64,000 nucleotides of DNA from Apiosordaria backusii (lineage: Eukaryota > Ascomycota > Sordariomycetes > Sordariales > Lasiosphaeriaceae), in contig JAUKTV010000029.1 of assembly GCA_030549205.1 (NCBI GenBank), positions 62,001-126,000 of the forward strand, in the 5' to 3' direction. The position numbers and the translations under genes were made by a program. The notes below the pieces were generated by a model. That model worked only from the letters and a program-made list of their open reading frames with translations. It had not been told where the DNA came from and did no database searches. Shown here piece after piece: positions 54,468 through 64,000 of this stretch. Position 1 is the stretch's first letter, and every line of letters begins with the position of its first letter.

Positions 54468-56798
54468 CTAACCCTCCTCGAAAAAGACCCTCTTGGTCGA
54501 CCGCTCCCTCTCATCCTCCATCTGCTCCAGCTCCCTGTCGATCTCCATAATGTCCATCATCTCCTCCTCGATATTCCTGTTGATGGCCTCTTGCTCGTCG
54601 TCGGGCTGGTCGGCGGCAAAGTTTAGGTCGTTCACAAAACGCAGACCGATTGCCTGGCTTTGGTTATAAGTGTCGACTGGGGGTTCGCTTGATGGGAGGA
54701 AGCTGCCGCCTGCTGATTGGTCTTGCGAGAACAGACCACCGCTGATAGGGCGGCGGGCGGATCGGAGCAGAGCTGTGTTGGTAGCTGCTGGTCGGTGGGC
54801 AATGCTCAGGTTGAAGGCGACGCTGTTGGGCTTCTCGGGTCTTGGATAGGCCAGGATAGCCTTTGTTGAGTCGAGATCTGTGCGGCCGCCTACCTTCTTG
54901 CGGCCTCCTAGGAGCCGACTGGTGAAGGAAGGAGCCTCTTCGCTTTCGTGGACAAAAACGACGCGGCTCTCGCCTTGAATAAGCACCTCAACGGGGAGAC
55001 TAGATTCGACTGGGGGGGTGCCATTCTCGGTTGCGGAAGGGCTGTGGGCGGTTGCTGATTTCGGGATGGTGGCGGCTCCTGTGCATCGCTCTCCAAGAAG
55101 GCCGGCACTGAGATCTGTCAGGCGAACCATACGTGTTGGCTGGGCGCCACTCCAAAGGTTGCCACCCCCGCTGGCTTTGCGTAGTTGCGAGTCCCAGAAT
55201 TTGGAAATGTTTGGAATGACGGAGACGACTGGGTCAGAACCCCCAAGCCAGAGAAGAGCAGTCTCATCCCCTGTTACTGTACCCTTTGGAGGCGCGAATT
55301 GTGTGACGGTGATGCCTCCCCGTACACAGACAAGCTTCTCGGGCCCTCCATTGGCAGACGCCAGGGCATCGCGTCGCGTGTGTGGTGTCATGGGGACAAA
55401 CTCGCCAGATGCGCCAGCGGCCGCTGGTGACTTTTGGGTCCCAGGGTTTCGCAGAGGACTGGTGCCTTCCAGGTGACCTGTCACGCTAAAGTTTGTGACG
55501 GCTGAACCGCGAAGGCCGGCGCTGGCTTTGCTAAACAGACTGCCCGAGGTTGCACTGGTGGCTGTTGGGCTTGCGCCATCGATATCCCAGATACCCCACT
55601 GCCCATCGGCCAGCAAAGTAAGAACAGCGCGACCATGGGCAATCCACTCAGCTGCCACTATTGGCTTCCGGGAAGCCGACGTGGCTGCGCTGCGGGTGAA
55701 CGGGGGGTAGAGCGACAATAGCCAGGAGCCTTGTGTTGGGAATGGGCCTTCGGATGCATCCTCCAATGGAAGTGCCGGCGTTGAGTAGTCGTAGATGCGC
55801 GCCGCATGCGGCGAGGCGACAGTCAGAAGCTGGGTGACCTGTATTGGGTTGAAGGAGATGCTGGAAAGTGGTGATGGGAGGTATTCGGTCTGGAAGGACT
55901 CCAAGCGATTGACAACACCGGGCTTGGCATCTAGGGGCACGCTCCAGAAACGCAGAGTACCGCTTGCTTCTCGAGAGTGGGCGGCGACAATAACGCGAGT
56001 GGGTTGTCTGGTTTGTGATTGTGCCGCCGTGGACTCTACCGATCTGCTTCGAGAGGCAGCTGTCGGCTTGACCAGTGTAATAGCAATCCCGTCACACGGC
56101 CGGCTCTGCCCTCCCAGCAGCGTCAGAGTCTCCCCCCACACGCCCTTTCCTGCGTTTGCGGCCAACAAGCTCTGTCGTAGCTCAGGTCTCGCCTTGCTCT
56201 CGTGGGATGGCGGAGTCAATGGTAACGTGATCAGGTAGACTTCGTTGGTAGCGCAAGTCACAGCGAACACGATCTTTTGCTTGAGTATGTCGGCGCCATT
56301 CCAGGCTGCGTCAGCAGGTGTGGAATTCGGCATTGGTAGAACAGCAATCTTGAAGACGGCGGTGCCAAGCGCGAGATCCAGCGTCTGTATGATTTCGGGG
56401 AGAGGGGATGTCGTCGAGGTCGGACTGTCTTCAAATTCGGGCTTGTTGACAAAGGGAGGCGGGGCATCTTCTTCGTCTGAGTCGATGATCATGATGGACT
56501 CGGATGCGAATCCATTGCTCTTTTCCTTGGGTTTGCTTTCGGTCTGGGGCTTGAGCCTTCGGCCGCCTCGCCAGGTGACCGTGACACCGTTCTCGTGGCC
56601 GTAGAGCAGGATGGTCGCTCCCTGGGGAGACTGGACTGGGTATGTCTTGACATGATGTATTCTGCGACCTAGGGCATATCTGAAGCCCACGAATTAGCAT
56701 GTGGGCAAAAAGGGGTATCGTGTATGGTAGGAAGATGGAGAGGCGCACGTGTATTGGGTATTTTGCGGCGTTCGCCGAGTTCTGGGAGTCGGTTGCAT
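54468..56798 (-). CDS. NUP37: nucleoporin NUP37 (fungal long form), two exons
   Basis: Model: complement(join(54468..56679,56749..56798)), 753 aa. The 69-nt intron was placed because exon 2 has no ATG at its start. Splicing adds MQPTPRTRRTPQNTQYT, and the junction reads YALGRRIHHVKTYPVQSPQG, ATILLYGHENGVTVTWRGG, the conserved N-terminus of fungal NUP37. WD40-like blocks follow (FWSVPLDAKPGVVNRLES, QWGIWDIDG) and the protein ends in an acidic helix (EAINRNIEEEMMDIMEIDRE). NUP37 is a beta-propeller subunit of the Nup107-160 (Y) complex of the nuclear pore, bound to Nup120. The length is close to what I recall for the Chaetomium protein. Confidence 0.8.
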
Positions 56799-57357
56799 GT
56801 CGTCAGCGACGAAGGCGGAAACTGGGATCGAGAGGCGAGGTGATGGGATTTGATTTTAGAAAGAAACTCGAATTGACATGCTAATCTTGGTATGGTTCGT
56901 AAAATGGGCGACTCCCTCGTCGTGGGTTGGTATTGCGTTGGCTTGTTTGTGTTTGTTGAACTGACCGATGCTGAAGCTCTGGGACAAATTTCGCCGCGCT
57001 CCAATGGCCGTCAACACGCGCAGGAGCTTGGACCACCTCGCGGCGCTGTGACCCCCTGTAGAGCTTATGCCCCACTTTCAACCACACTGAAGCCATCTTC
57101 AACTTTATATTCTTAAAGCCACAAGAACCATGAAAGATCACCAAAGAAGCCTCCACTCCTTGGCTGGGGGTTTGGCTTTCTGCCACAGAGCCAATCTTCA
57201 GCCATAGCAATCCAACCTTGTTGTGACAGACAAACTATAAAGCTGCAAAAATGAAGACTTCTTCCGTCCCTTCTCTCTCCTCGTCCGAACTTGTCTTTCC
57301 ACTAAACCGCTTGAACTATTCTATTATCTCGACAATCCTACTACTCTAACACTAACC
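56799..57357. other. divergent promoter region between NUP37 and the F-box-like gene
   Basis: About 560 nt between two start codons on opposite strands. Contains C/T-rich tract and CACTAAC words just before 57358. Confidence 0.4.
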
Positions 57358-58083
57358 ATGTCGGTTACCTTCGAGGAACTTCCGGACCAAATCCATCATC
57401 AAATCTTGGACACCATCACCTGCCCAAAGTGCCTCATCAACTTGGTATCGGCCTCGCCCAGCTGCCTCCGCGTGTTGCAGGTCTACCGCCGTACAACACT
57501 TTGGCGCCTCGCTCAGAGAGCGATCCCGGTTCCAATTGCAGAGAAGTTGGATATCAGCACCGTATTGATTGAGAAATTGCTCAGGACCTTCCAGAAGTCT
57601 CTTTTCGAGAGTGTGCACCAAGTCCAACTTTTCAAGCCATTTCACTCGAAGCTCTTCCATGGCCATTATTGCAGCATTGGATGCTCCGCCAGCTGCTTTG
57701 ACGGCTTCGCGCCTTGTGTGATGCAGATCGTGTTGGAATCGCTATTGTCAGAGCTCTGGACGCCCGATGTGTCTGGAACGAATACCGTGATCGAGCAGGC
57801 CATGTCCCAGACAACGGGCAAGAGGCAGATATTTTCAAACCTACAGATGCATCACATTGACCGCCCTGTTGATTTAATTGTCGACTATGCACAGGGCCAG
57901 GCGTTGTCGGCGGGCTTCTATCGTTTCGGATCACACCATAGTCTTATCTTCTTGTTTGAACTCCCGGAAGAAAGGGCCGCCGCGGCCGTTGAACAGTACA
58001 TCGAGGAAAACTGGGGTCCATCGGCTGAATCTTTTCTTTCCCCAAACGCAGAAGAGACGCTATTTCTTTTGCCCACGACGTGA
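57358..58083 (+). CDS. F-box-like protein
   Basis: 241 aa, single exon, ATG in CTAACCATGTCG. The N-terminus FEELPDQIHHQILDTI then CLINLVSASPSCLRVLQVYR has the LPxxI...L pattern of an F-box, the Skp1-binding module of SCF ubiquitin ligases. The remainder is helical with Cys/His-rich spots (HYCSIGCSASCF) and no substrate-binding repeats. Many fungi carry small families of such short F-box-like proteins. No close family name can be given. Confidence 0.6.
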   Translation: MSVTFEELPDQIHHQILDTITCPKCLINLVSASPSCLRVLQVYRRTTLWRLAQRAIPVPIAEKLDISTVLIEKLLRTFQKSLFESVHQVQLFKPFHSKLFHGHYCSIGCSASCFDGFAPCVMQIVLESLLSELWTPDVSGTNTVIEQAMSQTTGKRQIFSNLQMHHIDRPVDLIVDYAQGQALSAGFYRFGSHHSLIFLFELPEERAAAAVEQYIEENWGPSAESFLSPNAEETLFLLPTT

Positions 58084-58435
58084 TAATCTACAACACCTGG
58101 GAACTGCTGGAGAGGGCCGACTGATGAACGCATTACTCGCGAGGGTATCACGACTAGATAGGTGTGAGTGAAGGGTTTCACATGCTGATACCTACAGGCC
58201 TTTATAACAATTGCAAGATACCATCCAAAGCCCTCCTTGTCACGCCGTGGAGAGAAAAACAGGACCACTACCTCCACAACCCACCATGTCTATGCCAATT
58301 AAATACAATCGTTCCAATGCCTGTTCTTTATTTGTCCACAGCGTGTTTACCTTACCTGCCTACCAAGTTGCTGACTTACCTTCCAGTCTTTCCCTACCAT
58401 CCCCGTCCCTCCCTCCCCTAATTGCCCTAACAACC

Positions 58436-58945
58436 TCACTTCCCCCCAGGCACGTACCACCCCCTACTGAGAGGATTCCACCTCCTTCCCCAAACCCTCA
58501 ACTTGCTCGGGTCATGGTACACAACCTCCAACCGGCTCCTACCCCCATCATTGTAAATAGCCCTGATAGGGCCCGGGCGTCGGTCGTGAGACTGGGTGTT
58601 GTCAGTGATATCACCTTTGGCAAAACCTGGGATATGTGGGAGGCCGATGCGGTTGAGTAGACGTGAGAGCTTAGACCGGGTTTTGCGGAAGAAGGTCTTG
58701 AGTTTGGATGGCCCGGCGGAGGAGGGTACAGAAGTTTTCAAAAGGGCGGCGTCACTGCTGCAGTTGTCAGTTGATGTGCTTCTGGCTGAGCTTTCCAAGT
58801 CAAGACCCCAGTAGGGGGAGACGATGGGAGGGGCGGTGAGGCTGTATTCTGAGGTTGTTGGGGATGGGGTAGGGTTTTCGGGGATTGGGTAGAGGGTCAT
58901 GGCTGAGTGGTAAGTGACTGAGGTGTAGCTCTCCTGACATAACAT
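58436..58945 (-). CDS. small unknown basic protein
   Basis: ATG at 58945, or an alternative at 58900 (MTLYPIPENPTP), giving 169 or 154 aa. Ser/Thr/Pro-rich first half, then a basic segment (SKLKTFFRKTRSKLSRLLNR) and a C-terminus with Trp-rich WGRRWNPLSRGWYVPGG. No domain recognised. The clean frame and promoter-like AT-rich flank argue for a gene. Confidence 0.45.
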   Translation of the reverse strand: MLCQESYTSVTYHSAMTLYPIPENPTPSPTTSEYSLTAPPIVSPYWGLDLESSARSTSTDNCSSDAALLKTSVPSSAGPSKLKTFFRKTRSKLSRLLNRIGLPHIPGFAKGDITDNTQSHDRRPGPIRAIYNDGGRSRLEVVYHDPSKLRVWGRRWNPLSRGWYVPGGK

Positions 58946-59243
58946 ATGCTTATGCTGATGATATGATATTCAGTCGGTCCCGCGAGGGCATCACCTTCGT
59001 GTTTTATAGCTACATATGAACCTCCAAATACTTCAGTATTCTTCCATCAAGACCATTGTTCCTCTTCTCCTAGCTGTGAGGACGACCCTCAAATCTGACA
59101 AGTCACCCATCCCACTGTCCACAGACCATCAACCTTTGCTCTCCCCCTCGACACAAAGACCTTTTCCTCCCCTTCGAATCCAAATGCATATCCCAGAATA
59201 TCCGAGAAAGGCCTAGCAACTACGTGTTATCCACCGAACACAG
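58946..59243. other. intergenic
   Basis: Nothing recognised. Confidence 0.3.
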
Positions 59244-60055
59244 CTAACGCTTCCTCGCCGTAAAAACAACCATATTCTTCTCCACCCTAAACACCCCCTC
59301 CCCATCCAACCTCTCCCCCACCGCCCTCCTCACCACCTCCCTCTTCCCCTCCTCCATATCTTGATCGTCCACACTATCCAAATACTCCAACACCGGCCCC
59401 ACCCCAGGCACTCTAAACTCCCCCGGGAACCTCTCTTTCTGCACCCCCTCAAACCCAACCTGTTCAATCTGCTCAACCGCATTCTCCGCCGTGATCTTCG
59501 CCAACCCTTTTATTGTACTCCCCCGTCCAACCATCTCCCCGACTTCAAACAACTCCCTCAAATGATCAATTCCATTCAGCGCCACCACCAACCTCCCCCC
59601 CTTTTTAGTACCCGTTTAAACTCCGCGAGAGCAATAAGAGGATCATCAACATGATACAGCATGTGATTCGCAACCACCACGTCAAACTCCCCATCGGGAA
59701 AAGGGAGGGACGTGGCGTCGCATTGTTGGATGGACACAGGGACCTGGGATTGGAGGGAGAGGATAGAGGGGTTGGAGGAGAGGGTTGCGACCATGGCCGG
59801 GGAGAAGTCGGTGAGGGTGAGGGAGGTGATGGAGGGGATTTGGGAGGAGGGGAAGGTGTCACTCGACCAAAGGGCGCCTGTGCCGGCGCCTACTTCGAGG
59901 ATGGAGGACCCGGATTTGGGGATGAAGGTTTGCGCGAATTGGAACCAGGAGACGGAAGCGGTGTTGTAGTTGTGGATGGAGAGGCGGGCGGCGAGGCGGG
60001 AGGAGGTGGTGGTGTATTGCGTTTGGGCGTGGGTGTGGGCTGTGAGGGTGGTCAT
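59244..60055 (-). pseudogene. class I SAM-dependent methyltransferase with a homopolymer frameshift
   Basis: The first frame (ATG 60055) carries SSILEVGAGTGALW (motif I), LTDFSPAMVATL, CDATSLPFPDGEFDVVVANH and MLYHVDDPLIALAEFKRVLK. It then slips at a run of seven C on the plus strand (59595-59601) into a short dead end. The next frame continues the fold directly (LVVALNGIDHLRELFEVGEM) and finishes with VFRVEKNMVVFTARKR at 59244. One additional base in the run would give a normal protein of about 270 aa. Substrate unknown; the motif set is that of UbiE/Coq5-like small-molecule methyltransferases. Confidence 0.78.
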
Positions 60056-60740
60056 TTTGGCGGTGGTGGTTGATGGGTGTGATGGGTGAGAGGTTGGTTG
60101 TGATTCCAGGTCGGTGGTGGAGGTCTGGGTCTGTTTGTTGGTGTTCTAAGTTGAGTTTGAGGACTGTGATGAAGGGGTGGTGAATATCATGTGTGGTTGT
60201 CGTCAGGAACTGTTGTATCACGAGAGTAGATCTTGTATATCAATGGAGTTTGTCCTCTTCAATACCTTTGCGGCCAGCCATCAAGGTGCTCATTTTGCCA
60301 GGTGGTGTCACAAAAAAGGGTACCTCCTAGGTACCTCAGGATTGAATGCAGATCCGTGACCCCTGTTCATCTGTTCGGAAGCCAAGCCAGCCCCTCACTG
60401 GTGAGCAAGTTACAGGTTGCATGAGCAAGTTACCGCGGGCCAGGCTCCATGTTGTTTCCTTGCAGCTTGCATACGACCTTTACCACATCTTGTTGCCGGA
60501 GTCCTGGGTCCCGGGACTAGCAGAAGAGTGCTCTCTTGGTTGTGTGGGGCTTCTAGGCATTGGTAAAAGTCTTGATTGTGGTGTACCTAATGGAGACTTA
60601 GGATTGTGTCATTTTTCTATTGGTAATGCTGGTTTGGCACAAAGAGCCTGAAATTTGAGAGCAAACTTAGAGGGCGATGTCGAAAGCTGATAGTTATTAC
60701 CTACCTAGTTGATAGTTCTTTTGAAGATGCCAGTTGAGGC
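60056..60740. other. intergenic
   Basis: Promoter of the methyltransferase and 3' flank of the transporter. Contains two GTACCTC-AGGTACC words near 60320-60340 forming a short palindrome. No gene. Confidence 0.35.
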
Positions 60741-62762
60741 CTAAAACTGATTCAGCTGCGTGTCGATCCTGTCGTACCGGCGGAACCTCCACAAGAACAC
60801 AACCGCCGATACCCCCATCGCCCCCGCTAGGCAAGAGTAAACGATAACCATGTTCGGGTCCTTGGATGCTGGACTGATGGCCATGCCCAGCAGACTAGCC
60901 ACCCCAGCAGTGAGCTGCGTCAAGGCTTGCACAACAGTCTTCATCTCCCTCGGGGCTTTGCTGTACGCATATTCGAACGCCGTGACAAAACCTAGAATTT
61001 CGGCAATGGCGAGCAGAATGTAAACTGGTAGCTGGACCCAAACGCTGACATTGTTGGGTTGCCGACCTCCTTCCGACTCGGGACAGTTATAAGGATGGTC
61101 ATAGCAGGGTCCGGTAGAATAGATCAACTTCTGCACTCCGGCGGCATAAGCCATGGAAGCTCCGCAGAAGACGAACGATGCCGTGATCCGAGCAATGGGG
61201 CCAAAAGGAATTTTTCGGCGGGCGAGGAACTCGTAGAGGCCCTGCATGATAGGTCCGAAGATGATACAAGCCACCCCGGAGAATGCTTGGATCATGTCGT
61301 TGGGTACGCCAGAGAGGAGCATCTGGCCAGCTTGAGAGACGAGGTTGTTGTACATTTGGGCGATGCAAAGGTAGAATATGACGAGAAAGAAGCTGTGATC
61401 TAGGTTAGTCTTTGCCCCTGGGAATCTACTATGAAGTTGCAGCATACATCACCCGGCAGGCAACCATGCCCCGTCGCATCTCCTCGACAAAGCTGTCCGT
61501 CCACGGGACCACTTTGTCATGATGTGTTTGTTGGTAGGATGGCTTGGTGCGCTCCAGCTTGAACCCATTCTTTGAAGCGCAGACAAGAACTCTCACAGCC
61601 TTGGGAAGGACATTCCCTTGCGGTTTGACCTTGACTAGTTCTCTTGTTAGCCCATGGCTTTGGGTGCCCTGTGAAACATGAATACTTACCCAGCTTCTTA
61701 GACCAAAGGAGGAACAAAGCGATTGACAAGCAAAGTGTCACGGTTGCCAGCAAGTATGCCGACCAGAACTCATGATGCCACTCAATAAAGGTGACGGGGA
61801 TAGAGCTCAGGGAAGCGATGTTGGTAAACCTGATACTGTCAGTCTTGAAGTTGATCAAAAGGGGTTAATTGAGAAGTAAACTACTGACCAATAATAGGCG
61901 TTGTAGATGAATTGAAGCGTCCTCGGTCCATCGACAACCACCAGGTTGCCGTTCTTCTGACGGAATAATTGTGGTTTGGCCTGCATATACTGGTCACCCA
62001 AGAAAGGGACATATGTTGCTTTGACTGAGCCAGCTCCTAGCCCAGTCAGGATCAGGGCTGCAGCCAGTCCCCCAACACCTGCCCCTTGCTCCAGAGCGGA
62101 AGGAACCGAAGTTGCAATGAGGACAACGCAACCTCCAAGATAACATCTGATCTCAATGGTTAGCAATGGCGTTTGTGGCGTCCAATCAAAGAAATGCCGA
62201 CTTACACCAAACCTAGGAGCAGTGTTCTGTATCTACCCAGCCATATGTCTGATATCAAAGCAAATAGCATTGGTGTCAGGAACGAGAACAAAAAGAAGGC
62301 ATTGGAGATGTTGACTGCTGTGGCTTGGCCCAGACCGAGAGCGCCTGGAACCGGCTCTTTGCCTTGGGGGTATTGCATGTAGTTTTCTGAATTGATATCA
62401 GCCACTGTGTATTTTGACCAAACTCAAATGACTTACGCCATGGTGCAATAAGGCCAAAATATGTGAAGCGTTCACCGGCACCAGCAACAATGACAGCCCA
62501 GGCGGCAAAGGGGATCTTGTCAGTGACTTTGGGCAGAGATGCTATCTCGTCTTCAGTGGCATCGCGAGGCAAAACTGTGTCATCTTGAGTCGTGTCTGAC
62601 TTTTCCGTCTCAATGGGCTCGTCTATTGGTGGTTGCTTCTCCAAGTCACTGGTCTGAAATGTTGGCTTCTCAGTCTCTTGGACCACAGGGGGTTGTTTTC
62701 TGCTATCGTTAGTTTGTGTCTTTGTTTGGACTGGTATCAGTCGGTACGTACTCTGATGCCAT
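60741..62762 (-). CDS. PTR2: PTR2-type proton-coupled peptide transporter, seven exons
   Basis: Model: complement(join(60741..61392,61448..61634,61690..61829,61889..62146,62206..62386,62437..62702,62752..62762)), 564 aa. All six introns are 49-59 nt with canonical ends; the first exon is only 11 nt (Met-Ala-Ser plus two bases). Family marks: ERFTYFGLIAPWQNYMQYP, SDIWLGRYRTLLLG, GLGAGSVKATYVPFLGDQY, the PTR2 signature FIYNAYYWFTNIASL, and the late block KAPREMKTVVQALTQLTAG. About 12 membrane helices. POT/PTR2 proteins import di- and tripeptides across the plasma membrane with protons. The N-terminal 60 residues are acidic and cytosolic, a usual site for regulation. Confidence 0.9.
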
Positions 62763-63474
62763 TTTCAAGCGTCCCCAGTGTCCAATGTTGATGCTGCGTA
62801 GCTAGTGAACACTGAGATATCAAAACACAGGTTTCTCACCGGAGCCTCACCACTGCCGAGACTGCAGACAACGATTGAGCCCGCAAAAAGGGCGGTCGGA
62901 GTACGTATCCATGGCCCCTCTAACGCTCCAGCAACCCTCAAGGTGCCAACCCTCAAGGTGTCGACTTGAAGATGGTTGAACCAATCGAGATCCTGGTAAT
63001 GCAAGATGCAGCGCGTCCCTGCAACGTGACCAGGTCTGGACTCTTGGCATCTTTGGGGGTTCCGGGGTGCTGAGCGAAACTTGCTCAAATGTTCGCTGAT
63101 GAAATGGGAAGCCGAAAACATGCAGAGACGATGTTGCCATTCCCAATGATGAGCAAGTTGAGCAAATTGGATCCCTGTCGTCGACCAGCAGCTGCCAGCA
63201 AGAACAAGACAAGTGTAGACAGACTGTGGCTAACCAAATCCAGCTGCTCCCATCTGCCGCTGTGTCTTGGCCCCCACACTTCAATTTCAACGTCCAACTT
63301 GGAACATCACGATTCCAACCTCTGCCTGCCAAGGGGAGGGAGGCACTCTATCGACTGAAACAAGCGAGCCATCGAAGGCCATCGAACAGTCATGCAAACA
63401 ACATTATGGCATTTTTATACTACGAAATACAGAAGCACGGAACACGGCCTCCGCGAAGGGCACCATTGCCGAGA
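62763..63474. other. intergenic
   Basis: Promoter of the transporter and 3' flank of the ferric reductase. A 12-bp direct repeat (ACCCTCAAGGTG / ACCCTCAAGGTG-like) occurs at about 62936-62960. Minus-strand frames here have no domain. Confidence 0.35.
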
Positions 63475-64000
63475 CTACCAAGAAAACGCGTCCACCTCGA
63501 GCTCCCAGACAGTCGGCCCGGACCGCGCCTTGGCGGTCACCAGCGCCCGAGTGTCATCGCAAAGTCCCCCCGGTCCACACACAACGACACCGACTCTGTT
63601 CCACCCCGTCCGCTCCTCCTCAGCCAACAGCGCTGCCACGTCCAATCTGCTGCCCACTCTGACGTCCTTCTCAGCCGCTCTGGACAGCGGACCCTCCAGG
63701 TCCCGTACCAAGCCCTCGGCCGAAGCCCGCACACTCCAGCACACCTTGACGTTGGTGTGCCGCGCAATGTACGGCAACACACCCGTGATTCCGACACCTC
63801 CGGCGATCAAGAGCAGCCTGTCTGACTTGAGCACGCCATCGGTCGGGTTGTCTGGGTATGGGCCATCCAAGAGGGTCAACAGAGAGTTGTGGTTGGCAAG
63901 CAGCTTGGTCAAGCCCTTGGACTTGCGGACATAGAGTGTGATGCCCGCCCCAGGAGCCCCACCAAGGGCTTGGTCGTCTCTTTCCGGAGTGCTGGTGCTG
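63475..64000 (-). CDS. ferric-chelate reductase, C-terminal part (5' end outside the window)
   Basis: The frame is open from the window end to the stop at 63475, about 174 residues. It shows the NADPH-binding half of the FRE/NOX superfamily: TLYVRKSKGLTKLL, DGPYPD, LLLIAGGVGITGVLPY, CGPGGLCDDTRALV and a terminal VDAFSW. Members use NADPH, FAD and heme to reduce extracellular ferric or cupric ions at the plasma membrane. The membrane domain and FAD site lie beyond base 64000. An acidic, low-conservation insert separates the two NADPH blocks. Confidence 0.8.
   Translation of the reverse strand, partial: STSTPERDDQALGGAPGAGITLYVRKSKGLTKLLANHNSLLTLLDGPYPDNPTDGVLKSDRLLLIAGGVGITGVLPYIARHTNVKVCWSVRASAEGLVRDLEGPLSRAAEKDVRVGSRLDVAALLAEEERTGWNRVGVVVCGPGGLCDDTRALVTAKARSGPTVWELEVDAFSW

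Noticed and set aside
59651..60073. 140-codon plus-strand Gly-rich frame
   Set aside because: Antisense shadow of the methyltransferase.
62847..63332. 161-codon minus-strand frame between transporter and ferric reductase
   Set aside because: Cys/Trp/Ser-rich with no family resemblance; intergenic chance frame.
1..64000. tRNA, rRNA, CRISPR arrays, complete transposase or reverse transcriptase genes
   Set aside because: Scanned for the usual T-loop words, rDNA blocks, regular spacer arrays and catalytic motifs; nothing convincing was found by eye.

Overview
The window reads as nuclear DNA of a filamentous ascomycete, most likely a Sordariales relative (Podospora/Chaetomium-like). Genes carry short GT-AG introns (about 40-80 nt) with CTAAC/CTGAC branch points close to the acceptor, promoters are pyrimidine-rich, and the clearest orthologues (NUP37, WSC sensor, Swi5/Ace2-type factor, MYND/DUF4470, DUF7600 and DUF7924 families) are typical of Sordariomycetes. 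I saw no tRNA, rRNA, CRISPR or complete transposon.

Layout. 0-10 kb: an accessory locus of small, intron-rich, coiled-coil or low-complexity genes. Two are tail-to-tail inverted paralogues (1787-2352 and 2541-3009). At least four others share a long first intron (about 510, 488, 309 and 509 nt) that is better conserved than the flanking exons. 10-16.5 kb: an Asp f 2/PRA1-type secreted zincophore with CAAGGT zinc-response motifs upstream, a wrecked chimeric terpene synthase, a DUF7924 protein, and an unrecognised three-exon gene. 16.8-19.8 kb: a gene graveyard with fragments of a MAP kinase kinase, an F-box protein, a Zn2Cys6 factor, ATG1, CCT2 and a HET protein, around a very AT-rich island.

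20-26 kb: a naphthol-reductase-like SDR, a six-exon kinase-like gene and a second SDR with a single-base frameshift. 26-34 kb: a Swi5/Ace2-type zinc-finger regulator and a large DUF4470-MYND protein. 34-44 kb: three adjacent small single-TM reading frames, a DUF7600 protein and a NACHT-type STAND protein whose best-supported last exon adds a C-terminal membrane segment. 44-54 kb: long intergenic DNA with a dispersed 21-bp-unit minisatellite, a WSC cell-wall sensor, a mitochondrial AUH-type hydratase and a mitochondrial LEA/CsbD-like stress protein. 54-64 kb: NUP37, an F-box-like protein, a small unknown gene, a frameshifted methyltransferase, a PTR2 peptide transporter (seven exons) and the 3' end of a ferric reductase.

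Most of the right half is ordinary core genome. The unusual parts are the repeated-intron locus (0-10 kb), the fragment mosaic (17-20 kb), the terpene synthase relic and the minisatellite family. Several genes differ from intact frames by one base, often in short homopolymers, so true decay and assembly error need to be told apart.
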